Assembly (NCBI GenBank): GCA_016806715.1
Contig: CP060531.1
Location: 1,659,966 to 1,723,965 of the forward strand
DNA from: Thermoplasmatales archaeon
Lineage (GTDB): Archaea; Thermoplasmatota; Thermoplasmata; Thermoplasmatales; Thermoplasmataceae
Reading direction: 5' to 3'
DNA: 64,000 bases
The position numbers and the translations under genes are program-made. Of this stretch, positions 19,428-27,705 are shown in pieces (position 1 is the stretch's first letter; the number at the start of each line of letters is the position of its first letter). The notes beneath the pieces are model-generated. The model ran no database searches and had not been told where the DNA came from. It worked only from the letters and a program-made list of their open reading frames with translations.

Positions 19428-20399
19428 TCAGCTTATCTGTACTTCGCGCTCCATCCAATCGAGTGATACTTTTTGTGTTCTATTCAGGAATTCTTCCCGA
19501 AGCGACTTCAATTCAGAAAGTGATAGAGATTCTGTCAAGAAGTATCTCCCATCAGTTTCATCAACAAGATTTTCCTCACGTAACAACCTGATCTTATCCT
19601 GGTCAAATAAGGGTTTTTTAAGTTCCCTGAGTTTTTTTGTCTCAATGTTGAATATAACTGTCTTAAGTATTCTTGCAAGTGTGAAAGCCCTGAATTCATG
19701 CGATGTACGCAGTTTCTCAAATTCAGAAGTGAGCAAGGCACTCAGGAGTTCCTCTGAATAGTGATCGGCGAAACCTTTGACATGCTGGATATAGAAGAAG
19801 TAAGGCATTACAGGGGTTTCACCATCAAATGATGAATAGGTATAGACCAACCTTTTCCCAAGCACATCCTGCAAGTAATTCAAGGGTTCAACGGACTTTA
19901 TCGGGTTATTGTTCTCAACGATTGACATCCATGCCTGTGGAATGAAATCATCTGGAAGATTCAGGGAATTCTTAATTCCAAAAATTGCATCTTCTTTTTT
20001 CACCCAGCTGGAACCATTCTCAGATAGAGCGCTTATCCTGAGGTACAGCAAAATGCTGAATATGTCCATTATGCGGGCTTTTGATCGGAAACTGACGGTA
20101 TCTGCAGAAGGAGCACTGGACGCAGGCAATTCAGCTCCCGTACGAAGTCTTATCCTTCTGTTGCTGTGTCCGAGGTCTTCAATTACTAATATATCGTGGT
20201 TTTTCGACACATAATCTGACAGTTCATGCTCATCTATTCCCGCAGTATTAAGGATAACCTGCTTCGTTTCCCATGGCGTAACGACATAATTCACTTTTTC
20301 ACTCGAATTAAAAACTCCAGCCGTAAATTCAGCATCTCTTATCTTTTCTGTATTTTTCAAGTATGTAGCAATTCGCATGAACGGTTCCGGATACTCCAT
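19428..20399 (-). CDS. unrecognised 323-residue protein
   Basis: The product is soluble, with mixed alpha/beta composition and no membrane span or signal peptide. The N-terminal ~90 residues contain a segment rich in beta-branched residues followed by SNRRIRLRTG. The remainder is mostly helical, with Leu/Lys/Glu-rich stretches from about residue 230 and repeated tracts LREENLVDE and LSELKSLREE that could form a winged-helix or coiled-coil C-terminus. No catalytic motif is visible and I cannot name a family. The ATG at 20399 is the first in the frame. It is a single-gene unit with intergenic regions on both sides. Confidence 0.6.
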   Translation of the reverse strand: MEYPEPFMRIATYLKNTEKIRDAEFTAGVFNSSEKVNYVVTPWETKQVILNTAGIDEHELSDYVSKNHDILVIEDLGHSNRRIRLRTGAELPASSAPSADTVSFRSKARIMDIFSILLYLRISALSENGSSWVKKEDAIFGIKNSLNLPDDFIPQAWMSIVENNNPIKSVEPLNYLQDVLGKRLVYTYSSFDGETPVMPYFFYIQHVKGFADHYSEELLSALLTSEFEKLRTSHEFRAFTLARILKTVIFNIETKKLRELKKPLFDQDKIRLLREENLVDETDGRYFLTESLSLSELKSLREEFLNRTQKVSLDWMEREVQIS

Positions 20400-20667
20400 G
20401 ACAGTACAGATGTTGCCATGCTTTATGTTATTATCTTAGCAGGGAAGTCAACTAATTTGCATGCATGGCGGGATACACAGAGGCATTGTTAATTTATATG
20501 ATTAAAGCATTTCCGATGCTTCAACATACTGTCCGCTTAATCCGAAGGAAAATTTGATCCTGATTGGGCGTGAATTTGGCTTGATACTTATGCAGAATCA
20601 TTCGCTAAGGTTATATACGCATATTACTTATGATTAGTTAGCACTGAGGTGCTGGCGATAGGGATTT

Positions 20668-21270
20668 ATGTCTGGTGACAGATTCAATTATTATCTGAAG
20701 TTGATACTCAACGCATCTCTTGATGAATATCATCTTATATCCGAACAGTTACAGAACGATCCGCTGGTTTCGACTCCAGAAACTGAGGAACTTGATAGAC
20801 TGATCAACAGATATATGGGTGTCTATAACAAATTTGACTTGAAAGTTGTCAACTCTGTCTCAGGAATCGAGGAATATCCACCACAAACCGCTTTGGATAA
20901 CTTCGGTGGTAGCTCGGAATTCGTGGGAAGCGAGACAATGTTCAACATTGAATGGAAGGTCTATATCCCGAAGGGCAATTTTACCAATTCACCAATTAAG
21001 AAATGGTATTATAATGAAAAGATTTCAATGATACTGAACGATGTTCTTTCCAGTGTTGTTCCGGGCCGCTTCAAAAATTATTTTGACGTTCCGCCGTGGG
21101 TTCTTGGTACAATATATGCTCCAGGCACAATATACATTCAACTCTACGATCTTGTAAGCTCTGCAATTTCAAAATCTATCATACCTAGCTGGGATCATCT
21201 TGTGGACAGAGGCTTGCCAAGAGAGCTCGTAGATGCACTGCGGACTGAAAAACCGGGATATATGTTCTGA
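20668..21270 (+). CDS. unrecognised 200-residue protein
   Basis: Soluble, slightly acidic and rich in aromatic residues. No motif is recognised; PPWVLGTIYAPGTIYIQLYDL in the second half is the most distinctive stretch and is hydrophobic but too short and Pro/Gly-broken for a membrane helix. A TATA-like element near 20610-20620 and a GAGGTG-like tract around 20647-20652 precede the ATG. It ends 41 nt before kdgA, with a separate promoter signal for kdgA in between, so co-transcription is uncertain. Confidence 0.6.
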   Translation: MSGDRFNYYLKLILNASLDEYHLISEQLQNDPLVSTPETEELDRLINRYMGVYNKFDLKVVNSVSGIEEYPPQTALDNFGGSSEFVGSETMFNIEWKVYIPKGNFTNSPIKKWYYNEKISMILNDVLSSVVPGRFKNYFDVPPWVLGTIYAPGTIYIQLYDLVSSAISKSIIPSWDHLVDRGLPRELVDALRTEKPGYMF

Positions 21271-21289
21271 TAAACTACCAAAAGTTATC

Positions 21290-21307
21290 TACGATGCCGG
21301 CATCGTA
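21290..21307. promoter_or_regulatory. 18-bp perfect palindrome at kdgA start, candidate operator
   Basis: TACGATGCCGGCATCGTA is identical on both strands and ends 4 nt before the kdgA ATG. A TATA-like ATATAT at about 21258-21264 would put transcription start near 21286-21290, so the palindrome would sit at about +1 to +18. That is a good position for a dimeric repressor; alternatively it forms a hairpin in the mRNA leader. The regulator is unknown. Confidence 0.55.
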
Positions 21308-21311
21308 ATTC

Positions 21312-22181
21312 ATGAAATACACTGGAATAATTACTCCGATGCTGACCCCGTTTTCAAAGGACGGATCAATTGATTACGGTGCTACAGAAACGCTTCTTGA
21401 ATACCTGAAGTCAATAAAGGTGCAGGGCATTTTCCCACTGGGTTCAACCGGAGTATTTAACTGGCTCGACATAGATGAAAGAAAAAAGTTCCTCGAGTTT
21501 GTAATCGAGCATTCCCATGGGCTCAAGGTATTTGCTGGTGTCGGAGCTTCAAACAGCTTCGAAAGTGTTAAACTTGCAAAGCATGCAAAAGACTCGGGCG
21601 CTGATGTTCTGGTCCTTATGCCTACATATTACATCAAGCCTGATCAGGATTACATTCTGAATCACATGAACCTTGTTTTTGGTTCTACAGACGCATCCTT
21701 CTTTATTTATAATATACCTCAATTTGTTGGGGAATTTATAGCCATCAAGACAGTGGAATCGCTGATGAATGCTAATCCGAACATAGTAGGAATAAAGGAA
21801 AGCTCAGGTGATATGCGCTATTTTTCCAGACTTGTCAATTTTTCAGGAAACGATTTTTCAGTCATCCAGGGGCAGGATGATCTTATCCTGCCATCTCTTG
21901 CAATCGGGGCAGATGGCGGAGTATGTGGGACAACCAACTTCTCCGATGCTGTATGCAACCTTTACAGCAGCTTCATTAGTAAGGACTATGCCAAATGCCA
22001 GAAAATCCAGGCAAACAGAATCAATCCAATGATGAGTGCGCTCGCTAAATCAACATTCCCTGAGGCTTATTATGCAGCATTTTATGCCAAAAACAAAATT
22101 ACTGGCGGCTATAGGGTGCCAATGCAGGAGCCACCGGGAGAGTTGGTAAATGAAGTATCTCATTATCTTCAGACCGGCTAA
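21312..22181 (+). CDS. kdgA: 2-keto-3-deoxygluconate aldolase (DHDPS superfamily)
   Basis: Class I aldolase of the DapA/NAL superfamily. PLGSTGVFNW (44-47 is the GSTG carboxylate-binding loop), FIYNIP with Tyr133, and VGIKESSGD with Schiff-base Lys162 are all present. 289 residues. Archaeal KDG/KDPG aldolases of the Entner-Doudoroff route have this size and GSTG, and a glucose 1-dehydrogenase is encoded at 52981-54072, which fits glucose breakdown via KDG. A dihydrodipicolinate synthase cannot be strictly excluded, but bacterial DapA normally has GTTGE at that loop and no lysine genes are nearby. The gene starts 4 nt after an 18-bp palindrome. Confidence 0.8.
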   Translation: MKYTGIITPMLTPFSKDGSIDYGATETLLEYLKSIKVQGIFPLGSTGVFNWLDIDERKKFLEFVIEHSHGLKVFAGVGASNSFESVKLAKHAKDSGADVLVLMPTYYIKPDQDYILNHMNLVFGSTDASFFIYNIPQFVGEFIAIKTVESLMNANPNIVGIKESSGDMRYFSRLVNFSGNDFSVIQGQDDLILPSLAIGADGGVCGTTNFSDAVCNLYSSFISKDYAKCQKIQANRINPMMSALAKSTFPEAYYAAFYAKNKITGGYRVPMQEPPGELVNEVSHYLQTG

Positions 22182-22337
22182 TTGACGTGGATATCAATTA
22201 ATCTCGGTACAATGAAGATGGGCTCTTCAGGTTAAGGCGAGTAGGGTTAAGTGAAGAATTGTAAAATGTAGCACCAATAACAAAAATATAAATATCGTCT
22301 TGAATTAGCTGTTAGCCTAAGTGAAGGAGGAATTAAA

Positions 22338-22706
22338 ATGCAAAAAGGAACATATGTGAAATTCGAAACTCCCGAGTCCCTGGAAAAAAGTGCCCTCGAT
22401 CTGGTGGAAAATTCATTCAGAAGCGGCAAGATTAAGAAAGGAACTAATGAAGTGATAAAGTCTATTGAGAGAGGAGAAAGCAAGATTGTAGTAATAGCTG
22501 AAGATGTCTCGCCCCCCGAGGTCGTATACTATCTGCCTATGCTCTGCGATGAGAGAAAGGTACCATATTGCTATGTTAAGAAAAGAACAGATCTGGGGTC
22601 TAAAGTAGGAATATCGTCAGCAGCTTCGATTTCCATTGTAGATTATGGAAAGTCTGAAGAAGTCTACAAAAAGATTGTTGGCGAAATCAGCAAACTGAAG
22701 AAGTGA
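22338..22706 (+). CDS. rpl7ae: ribosomal protein L7Ae
   Basis: A kink-turn RNA-binding protein of the 50S subunit, and in archaea also a component of C/D and H/ACA guide RNPs and RNase P. The 122 residues contain the family core [36 protein letters not shown] lies 7 nt before the ATG, and a TATA element AAAATATAAATA lies near 22276-22287, giving a short leader. It is the first gene of the conserved archaeal run L7Ae-S28e-L24e-NDK-aIF5B. Confidence 0.96.
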   Translation: MQKGTYVKFETPESLEKSALDLVENSFRSGKIKKGTNEVIKSIERGESKIVVIAEDVSPPEVVYYLPMLCDERKVPYCYVKKRTDLGSKVGISSAASISIVDYGKSEEVYKKIVGEISKLKK

Positions 22707-22707
22707 G

Positions 22708-22926
22708 GTGGTTTTTCTGGCAGATGAAGCAACTCCAGCTGAAGTTCTTGAACTGATGGGACGAACCGGGATGACCGGGGAAGCCACAACAGTGAAAGTA
22801 AGAGTCATGGCTGGAAGGGATCAGGGAAGAATTATCGCACGTAATGTAATGGGGCCAGTCAAGGTTGGCGACATTCTCATGTTGAGAGAAACGGCAAGAG
22901 AAGCTAAGAAATTGTCCATGAGGTGA
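22708..22926 (+). CDS. rps28e: ribosomal protein S28e (start codon unusual)
   Basis: A small-subunit protein with an OB-type fold; [40 protein letters not shown] is the family core. The first standard start is GTG at 22708, one base after the L7Ae stop, but that GTG is itself part of the best Shine-Dalgarno sequence (GAGGTGG, about 22705-22711). Spacing used by neighbouring genes (3-8 nt) would put the start at CTG 22717, giving a protein beginning (M)ADEATPAEV, closer to what I recall of S28e N-termini. I keep the GTG coordinate but regard CTG as a serious candidate. Confidence 0.93.
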   Translation: MVFLADEATPAEVLELMGRTGMTGEATTVKVRVMAGRDQGRIIARNVMGPVKVGDILMLRETAREAKKLSMR

Positions 22927-22930
22927 ATTG

Positions 22931-23140
22931 ATGGTAAACAGAGTATGTACATTTTGTGGTTCTGTAATAGAGCCAGGCAGCGGAACGGTTATGGTAAGGA
23001 GAGATGGAGTCCCGATGAACTTCTGCAGCAGGAAGTGCAGGATTAACATGACCGAACTCAAGAGAGTGCCGAGGTATACTAAGTGGACCGCAGAATATCA
23101 TAAAATCAAGGATCTCAAAAAAAGATCGTCAAAGTCGTGA
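22931..23140 (+). CDS. rpl24e: ribosomal protein L24e
   Basis: A zinc-ribbon large-subunit protein. CTFCGSVIEPGSG with the later FCSRKC gives the CxxC...CxxxC zinc site. 69 residues from ATG 22931. GAGGTGA, which contains the S28e stop, lies 4 nt upstream, showing tight coupling. A TTG at 22928 is in frame but falls inside the spacer. Confidence 0.95.
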   Translation: MVNRVCTFCGSVIEPGSGTVMVRRDGVPMNFCSRKCRINMTELKRVPRYTKWTAEYHKIKDLKKRSSKS

Positions 23141-23149
23141 GTGAAAGGT

Positions 23150-23593
23150 ATGGAAAGAACTCTTATTCTCATAAAACCAGATGGAGTCAAGAGAAGACTA
23201 ATTGGCGAGATACTTGGCAGGATGGAGCGCAAGGGGCTCAAGCTTGTGGCCGCCAGGATGCTGGTTATGACAAATTCAATGGCGGAAAAACACTACGAAA
23301 TACACAAATCTAAACCATTTTACAAGGACCTTGTTAATTACATTACATCAGGACCCATTTTGGCAGTTATCCTCGAAGGCAACAATGTCATTCAGGTCGT
23401 TCGCCTTATGGCCGGAGTTACAGACGGTTCCAAGGCACAGCCTGGTACGATCCGTGGAGATTTCGCTACGGGGATAGAACGGAATATAATCCACGCTTCC
23501 GATTCCACTGAATCGTATAATCACGAATTTCCTATTTTTTTCAAGAAGGATGAAATACTGGATTTCACCTATGGTGATGAAAATATAGTGTAG
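23150..23593 (+). CDS. ndk: nucleoside diphosphate kinase
   Basis: Transfers the gamma phosphate between nucleoside triphosphates and diphosphates through a phospho-histidine. The 147 residues start MERTLILIKPDGVKR, with the active-site tract NIIHASDS containing the catalytic His, and RGDFA before it. An in-frame GTG at 23141 would add three residues, but ATG 23150 gives the standard N-terminus. Its place between L24e and aIF5B is the usual archaeal arrangement. Confidence 0.95.
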   Translation: MERTLILIKPDGVKRRLIGEILGRMERKGLKLVAARMLVMTNSMAEKHYEIHKSKPFYKDLVNYITSGPILAVILEGNNVIQVVRLMAGVTDGSKAQPGTIRGDFATGIERNIIHASDSTESYNHEFPIFFKKDEILDFTYGDENIV

Positions 23594-23602
23594 GGGGTGG
23601 TT

Positions 23603-25351
23603 ATGGATAACAAGACCATCAGGCAGCCGATTGTTTGCGTTCTTGGGCATGTAGACCATGGAAAGACTACGATTCTTGACGCCATCAGGGGAACAACACA
23701 GGCAAGCCGTGAAGCTGGCGGAATCACACAGCGGATCGGAGCAACACAGATCGATGTCTCTACCATCATACGCGGAACAAAGAACCTTTTGACCAACTCA
23801 AGTCTGAAGATTCCCGGACTGCTTTTCATAGATACGCCCGGGCATGTTGCATTCGCCAATATGCGTGCCAGAGGAGGAGCACTGGCTGATATAGCCATAC
23901 TCGTCGTAGATGTGAATGAGGGTCTGATGCCGCAGACAATTGAATCCATGAATATACTTAAAAAGTACAGAACCCCCTTTGTCATTGTGGCAAACAAGAT
24001 CGATCTGGTCCCGCTTGTCACTGATGTCTCAAACAGTAGTTTTTCTCAGTTTATCAAGAAACAGAGAGATGAATACAGGGACGAACTGGACAAGAGAATT
24101 TATGATCTTGTGAATGCAATTTATGTGCAGGGATTCTCATCTGACAGGTATGATCGTGTTACGGATTTCTCCAAGACAATAGCAATAATACCTGCAAGCG
24201 CCAAGCTTAGGATTGGAATACAGGACGTACTTGTTATGCTTGCTGGTTTATCACAACGTTATCTGGAAAAGGAGATATCTGTGGTGAGTGGTGAGGCAAG
24301 AGGAACTATAATCGAAGTCAAGATTGAAAGTTCTGTCGGCACAACACTTGATACAATACTCTATCAAGGTAACCTTAAAACAGGGGATCTGATAGCCATT
24401 AACACCAAGGAAGGACCGAAACTAACTCGTGTCAAGGCACTTCTTGTAAACAAGACCGGCGATCAGAAAGGACTGAAGGAGAAAAAAACAGTCTCAGCAG
24501 CTGCAGGGGTCCGTATACTCATAAGTGACAAAGTCGAGGTTATAGCCGGATCCCCTTTAATTGAGGTCACCGGCTCCCCCGAATCCGCATTCATGGAAAT
24601 AGAGAAGGAGTCAAAGACAAATATTGAACTCTCTATTCACGGGATATCGGTTAAAGCGGAAGCACTGGGGTCTCTGGAAGCTATATCATATGAGCTTTCA
24701 CAGCGTAATATACCAATCAGGAATGCCACGATTGGAGACATAACCAGGCGTGATGTTACAGATGTGGCTACACTGAACGACCCAATGGAGCGTCTGATCA
24801 TTGGGTTCAACGTCAATGTCACGGATGATGCCCGTGATTCAGTTCTGTCAACTGATATTGGGATCCTAATTGGGAACATAATTTATTCGCTTATGGATCA
24901 GGCTGAGAAGTGGCTTAAAGATAGGGAAACACAGATACGGGAAGCCAGAAAACAGGAAAAATCCTTGCCGGCCAAGTTCACGATTATGCCGGAAAACATT
25001 TTCAGGGCAACTAAACCCGTTATTGTCGGGGTACACATTGAAGGGGGAAGTATAAAAGTTGGGGATAGGCTCATCAAGTCAGATGGGCGATACGGGGGTT
25101 CAATAAAGAGCATCAGGGATGGAGAGACGAGCAAGAAGTACGCGGATGCCCCATCTGAAGTCGCCGTTGCCATAGAAGGAGTCACACTTAACAGGCAGAT
25201 CTTTCCAGGAGAATCTCTCTATGTTGATATACCGGAATCAGTTGTAAAGGAATTAAGGGAAAGCAATTCTGATGCTGCGACGATGAGTATATTGGATGAA
25301 ACTATAAAGATCAAGAGAAAGGAGAACATTTTTTGGGGAACCCGGGCATAG
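23603..25351 (+). CDS. infB: translation initiation factor aIF5B (IF-2 homologue)
   Basis: A GTPase promoting ribosomal subunit joining and initiator tRNA binding. G1 GHVDHGKTT, G3 DTPGH, G4 NKID and the DAIRGT...GGITQRIGATQ switch region are present; domains II-IV follow, ending with the C-terminal domain from about residue 460. About 582 residues, the archaeal length (no long bacterial N-terminal extension and no intein). A G-rich Shine-Dalgarno, GGGGGTGG, overlaps the ndk stop just before ATG 23603; GTG 23597 is an alternative. It is the last gene of the ribosomal run. Confidence 0.95.
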   Translation: MDNKTIRQPIVCVLGHVDHGKTTILDAIRGTTQASREAGGITQRIGATQIDVSTIIRGTKNLLTNSSLKIPGLLFIDTPGHVAFANMRARGGALADIAILVVDVNEGLMPQTIESMNILKKYRTPFVIVANKIDLVPLVTDVSNSSFSQFIKKQRDEYRDELDKRIYDLVNAIYVQGFSSDRYDRVTDFSKTIAIIPASAKLRIGIQDVLVMLAGLSQRYLEKEISVVSGEARGTIIEVKIESSVGTTLDTILYQGNLKTGDLIAINTKEGPKLTRVKALLVNKTGDQKGLKEKKTVSAAAGVRILISDKVEVIAGSPLIEVTGSPESAFMEIEKESKTNIELSIHGISVKAEALGSLEAISYELSQRNIPIRNATIGDITRRDVTDVATLNDPMERLIIGFNVNVTDDARDSVLSTDIGILIGNIIYSLMDQAEKWLKDRETQIREARKQEKSLPAKFTIMPENIFRATKPVIVGVHIEGGSIKVGDRLIKSDGRYGGSIKSIRDGETSKKYADAPSEVAVAIEGVTLNRQIFPGESLYVDIPESVVKELRESNSDAATMSILDETIKIKRKENIFWGTRA

Positions 25352-25360
25352 TACCGCATA

Positions 25361-26302
25361 CTAGGAAATTGCTGATTTCCCCTTTTCTTGAAATATTATC
25401 AATACAAGTGTGCCAAGTGCGAGCAGGCCAATCATTAGATAATATGTAAGGAGCGCAGGTCTCATAGCAACCGTCGTCACCGTCATTGAAAGGCCGAGAA
25501 CGAGTGTAACCTTGTAGATCGTACTTCCATATACGACTCCAGCCCCAATATCTCCTTTCTTCTTCCTGAGGGCTGAGCTGAATATGAAAATTTCCGGTAT
25601 TGATCCGACTAATCCTGCAAATATAAAGCCTGAAGCAAAGAGAGATAGGTGAAGGTAGCCTGAAAGAATGTTGACAACCCTAACCAGTTCATAGGAGGAC
25701 AGGAAGAGAAGAATAATACCAAGCGCAAGAAACAACCACGAAAATGTGAAGATACTTGGTTTCTGTGGCAGAATTGTCTCATTGTGTGATCTTATTTTAA
25801 ACAGATAAAGCACAAATACTGCTAGCAATGCAATACCAACATAAAATGATGGGACTTCAACAAATGCAAGAAGTGAAAATGCGATGTATATAGTGATTAG
25901 AATAAACGTCTCCGTGGAAAATTTTCCAGTAACTTTTCGCAGAACAAAAGGCGCAAGTATTACGAACATCAGAAACGTGAATATATTTGAGCCCTGTATA
26001 TTTCCAACGCTTATTTCACCGAATTTCTCGACGGCCGCTGTTAAAGATAAAAAGAGTTCATCTATTGAAGCTCCAATCGATAAAATCAATGTTCCAACGT
26101 ACTTTTCTGAAATCTTGAACTTTGATCCCGCAGAAATTGATTGCTCAACGAAGTAGTCAGAACCGATTTCCAAACCGAGAACTGATAATACAATTCCAAA
26201 TATGGGGATCAATATTGATGCATTAACTGTTTCTAAAAAAATTGAAAGAAGCAGGCCGGATAAAATAATTACGGCAAAGGGATTTTTGGGTATGGGCCTC
26301 AA
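25361..26302 (-). CDS. cation/Ca2+ exchanger (CaCA family)
   Basis: 313 residues with about ten membrane spans and two internal alpha repeats. The first is LSIGASIDELFLSLTAA...GNIQGSNIFTFL; the second is GSIPEIFIFSSALRKKKGDIGAGVVYGSTIYKV. These correspond to the G-[ST]-[SI]-x-[PD]-E repeats of YrbG/NCX-type exchangers; the first has Asp where Pro is usual. It is a probable Na+/Ca2+ or H+/Ca2+ antiporter in the cytoplasmic membrane. The start is a TTG at 26302, 2 nt after the speH stop, with GTGAT just before it, so it appears to be the second gene of a two-gene unit. Confidence 0.8.
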   Translation of the reverse strand: MRPIPKNPFAVIILSGLLLSIFLETVNASILIPIFGIVLSVLGLEIGSDYFVEQSISAGSKFKISEKYVGTLILSIGASIDELFLSLTAAVEKFGEISVGNIQGSNIFTFLMFVILAPFVLRKVTGKFSTETFILITIYIAFSLLAFVEVPSFYVGIALLAVFVLYLFKIRSHNETILPQKPSIFTFSWLFLALGIILLFLSSYELVRVVNILSGYLHLSLFASGFIFAGLVGSIPEIFIFSSALRKKKGDIGAGVVYGSTIYKVTLVLGLSMTVTTVAMRPALLTYYLMIGLLALGTLVLIIFQEKGKSAIS

Positions 26303-26306
26303 GCAA

Positions 26307-26705
26307 TCACGATATTGCGATCTGTTGAGGCCTGATTACCTTTACATTCTCCTCTACTTTAACGCCCCTGTTAAGTTTCTTATAGTCAACAGATTCTGGT
26401 CTTAGGAGGCTCACAATGTAATTGAACGCTATATCGGCACTTTCCGGGTCGCCACAGGTGTAGATATCCAGCGTAACCAGTCCGTGTTCCGGCCAGGTGT
26501 GGAACGAAAGATGCGATTCTGCCAGGAGAACTACTCCGCTTGCCCCCTTGGGTTGAAACTGATAATAATCCGAAGAAATTTCGGTAAGTCTACCATGCTT
26601 TATTGCTCCCTCAAATACCGGGTAAAGCCTGTTCGCGTCTGAGATAAGTTCCTCATCGACACCGTAAAGATCTGCAATAATTTGAACACCTACGGCCACT
26701 TTCAT
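26307..26705 (-). CDS. speH: S-adenosylmethionine decarboxylase proenzyme (SpeH type)
   Basis: A pyruvoyl-dependent enzyme making decarboxylated SAM for polyamine synthesis (or arginine decarboxylation in some archaeal relatives). AESHLSFHTWPEHG contains the self-cleavage site Glu63-Ser64, with Ser64 becoming the pyruvoyl group, and the proton-donor His68; YTCG carries the catalytic Cys. 132 residues from ATG 26705. A GGAGG lies 3 nt before this ATG; a GTG six codons upstream (26723) is in frame but less like the family. A very AT-rich region upstream (26730-26880) supplies the promoter. Confidence 0.92.
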   Translation of the reverse strand: MKVAVGVQIIADLYGVDEELISDANRLYPVFEGAIKHGRLTEISSDYYQFQPKGASGVVLLAESHLSFHTWPEHGLVTLDIYTCGDPESADIAFNYIVSLLRPESVDYKKLNRGVKVEENVKVIRPQQIAIS

Positions 26706-26888
26706 CTTCCTCCATTTTTCCACCTCAAATAATACAGATGTCCATAATTAATATGTTGTATTTAAATATTTATTGGGTTCTTGTTTTTTTATTAATATAT
26801 GCTGTGTTAAATAAATTCGGGCAGACCTAGCAAAGCAAATAAATATAATTATAAATATTTATATATTTTTATAGAAATTAGTTCAAAC

Positions 26889-27671
26889 TTAATCGAGATG
26901 CATAACTTTCAGCCTTATTTCCGGGTATTTTGTTTCGAGAGATGCCATGTCAGAAAGCAAGAAATGGAATCTCCTCCGGGATACGAGAATTGTGGCAGAT
27001 TCACCTCGTGAAGCAGCTTCGAATGCAGAATAAAGTGATGCATATTCAAACGCTGGAACGATAGCTGCACTTCGCGCCACAACCATGGCCGTTTCACCTA
27101 TTACACCGAACTTTCCTCCATGGCCCGAACCAATATCGCTTTTAAGGAACTTCCTAATGGTGTCAATACTCGTTATATCTTCAGCATTTGGTATGACAAC
27201 AATGCTGATTATTCCAATGTTTACATCGATAAGCCCAGTGACCATGCTCACTGCCAGGATACTCCCGGAAGTTGAATTAATCTGTGCAATTCCAGTTGCT
27301 CCTGTCGATCCACTGTCGGTTGCCCTGAAAGCATGTAGATAACCGTCCCGCATGCATAAAGAAACCCTCTCCCCCTTCTTGATATCTCCATCACTTACCG
27401 CTTCCCACGACAGGGCGGAATCGAGTTCCGAAATATGCTCGTGGACAAAATTCCTGACGTCGTTGAGCCCGCTGTAAAGAAATTCATACCCTTCCTTTGT
27501 CAGCGCATTCTTTTCATCTATCAACCCTTCACTTCTGAGAATCTTCAGGTGATATATGGCTCCCTGGAGTGTTATACCAATATCTTTTCCGATTTCAGAT
27601 GGCTTCGTCTTGCCCCTGAAAATATTGGCAAGTATCATAAGCTGGCTGATCTTTGATTGCTCCAAGGACAT
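26889..27671 (-). CDS. winged-helix transcriptional regulator with effector-type C-domain
   Basis: The N-terminal ~70 residues form a winged helix: KPSEIGKDIGITLQGAIYHLKILRSEGLID is an ArsR/MarR-like helix-turn-helix. The C-terminal ~190 residues are alpha/beta with several hydrophobic strands (GIISIVVIPNAEDI, ILAVSMVTG) and a glycine-rich tract GSGHGGKFG. This could be a ligand-binding domain, though I cannot name it. No membrane anchor is obvious. A TATA-like element near 27700 suggests a leaderless ATG start at 27671. It follows the SufR-like gene by 35 nt on the same strand. Confidence 0.75.
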   Translation of the reverse strand: MSLEQSKISQLMILANIFRGKTKPSEIGKDIGITLQGAIYHLKILRSEGLIDEKNALTKEGYEFLYSGLNDVRNFVHEHISELDSALSWEAVSDGDIKKGERVSLCMRDGYLHAFRATDSGSTGATGIAQINSTSGSILAVSMVTGLIDVNIGIISIVVIPNAEDITSIDTIRKFLKSDIGSGHGGKFGVIGETAMVVARSAAIVPAFEYASLYSAFEAASRGESATILVSRRRFHFLLSDMASLETKYPEIRLKVMHLD

Positions 27672-27705
27672 GAATGAGATTGGATATGTTTATGAAAATA
27701 AATAG

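Noticed and set aside
21312-22181. Calling this gene dihydrodipicolinate synthase (dapA)
   Set aside because: It has GSTG rather than the GTTGE loop, no lysine genes are nearby, and a glucose dehydrogenase is present in the window; KDG aldolase is the better fit.
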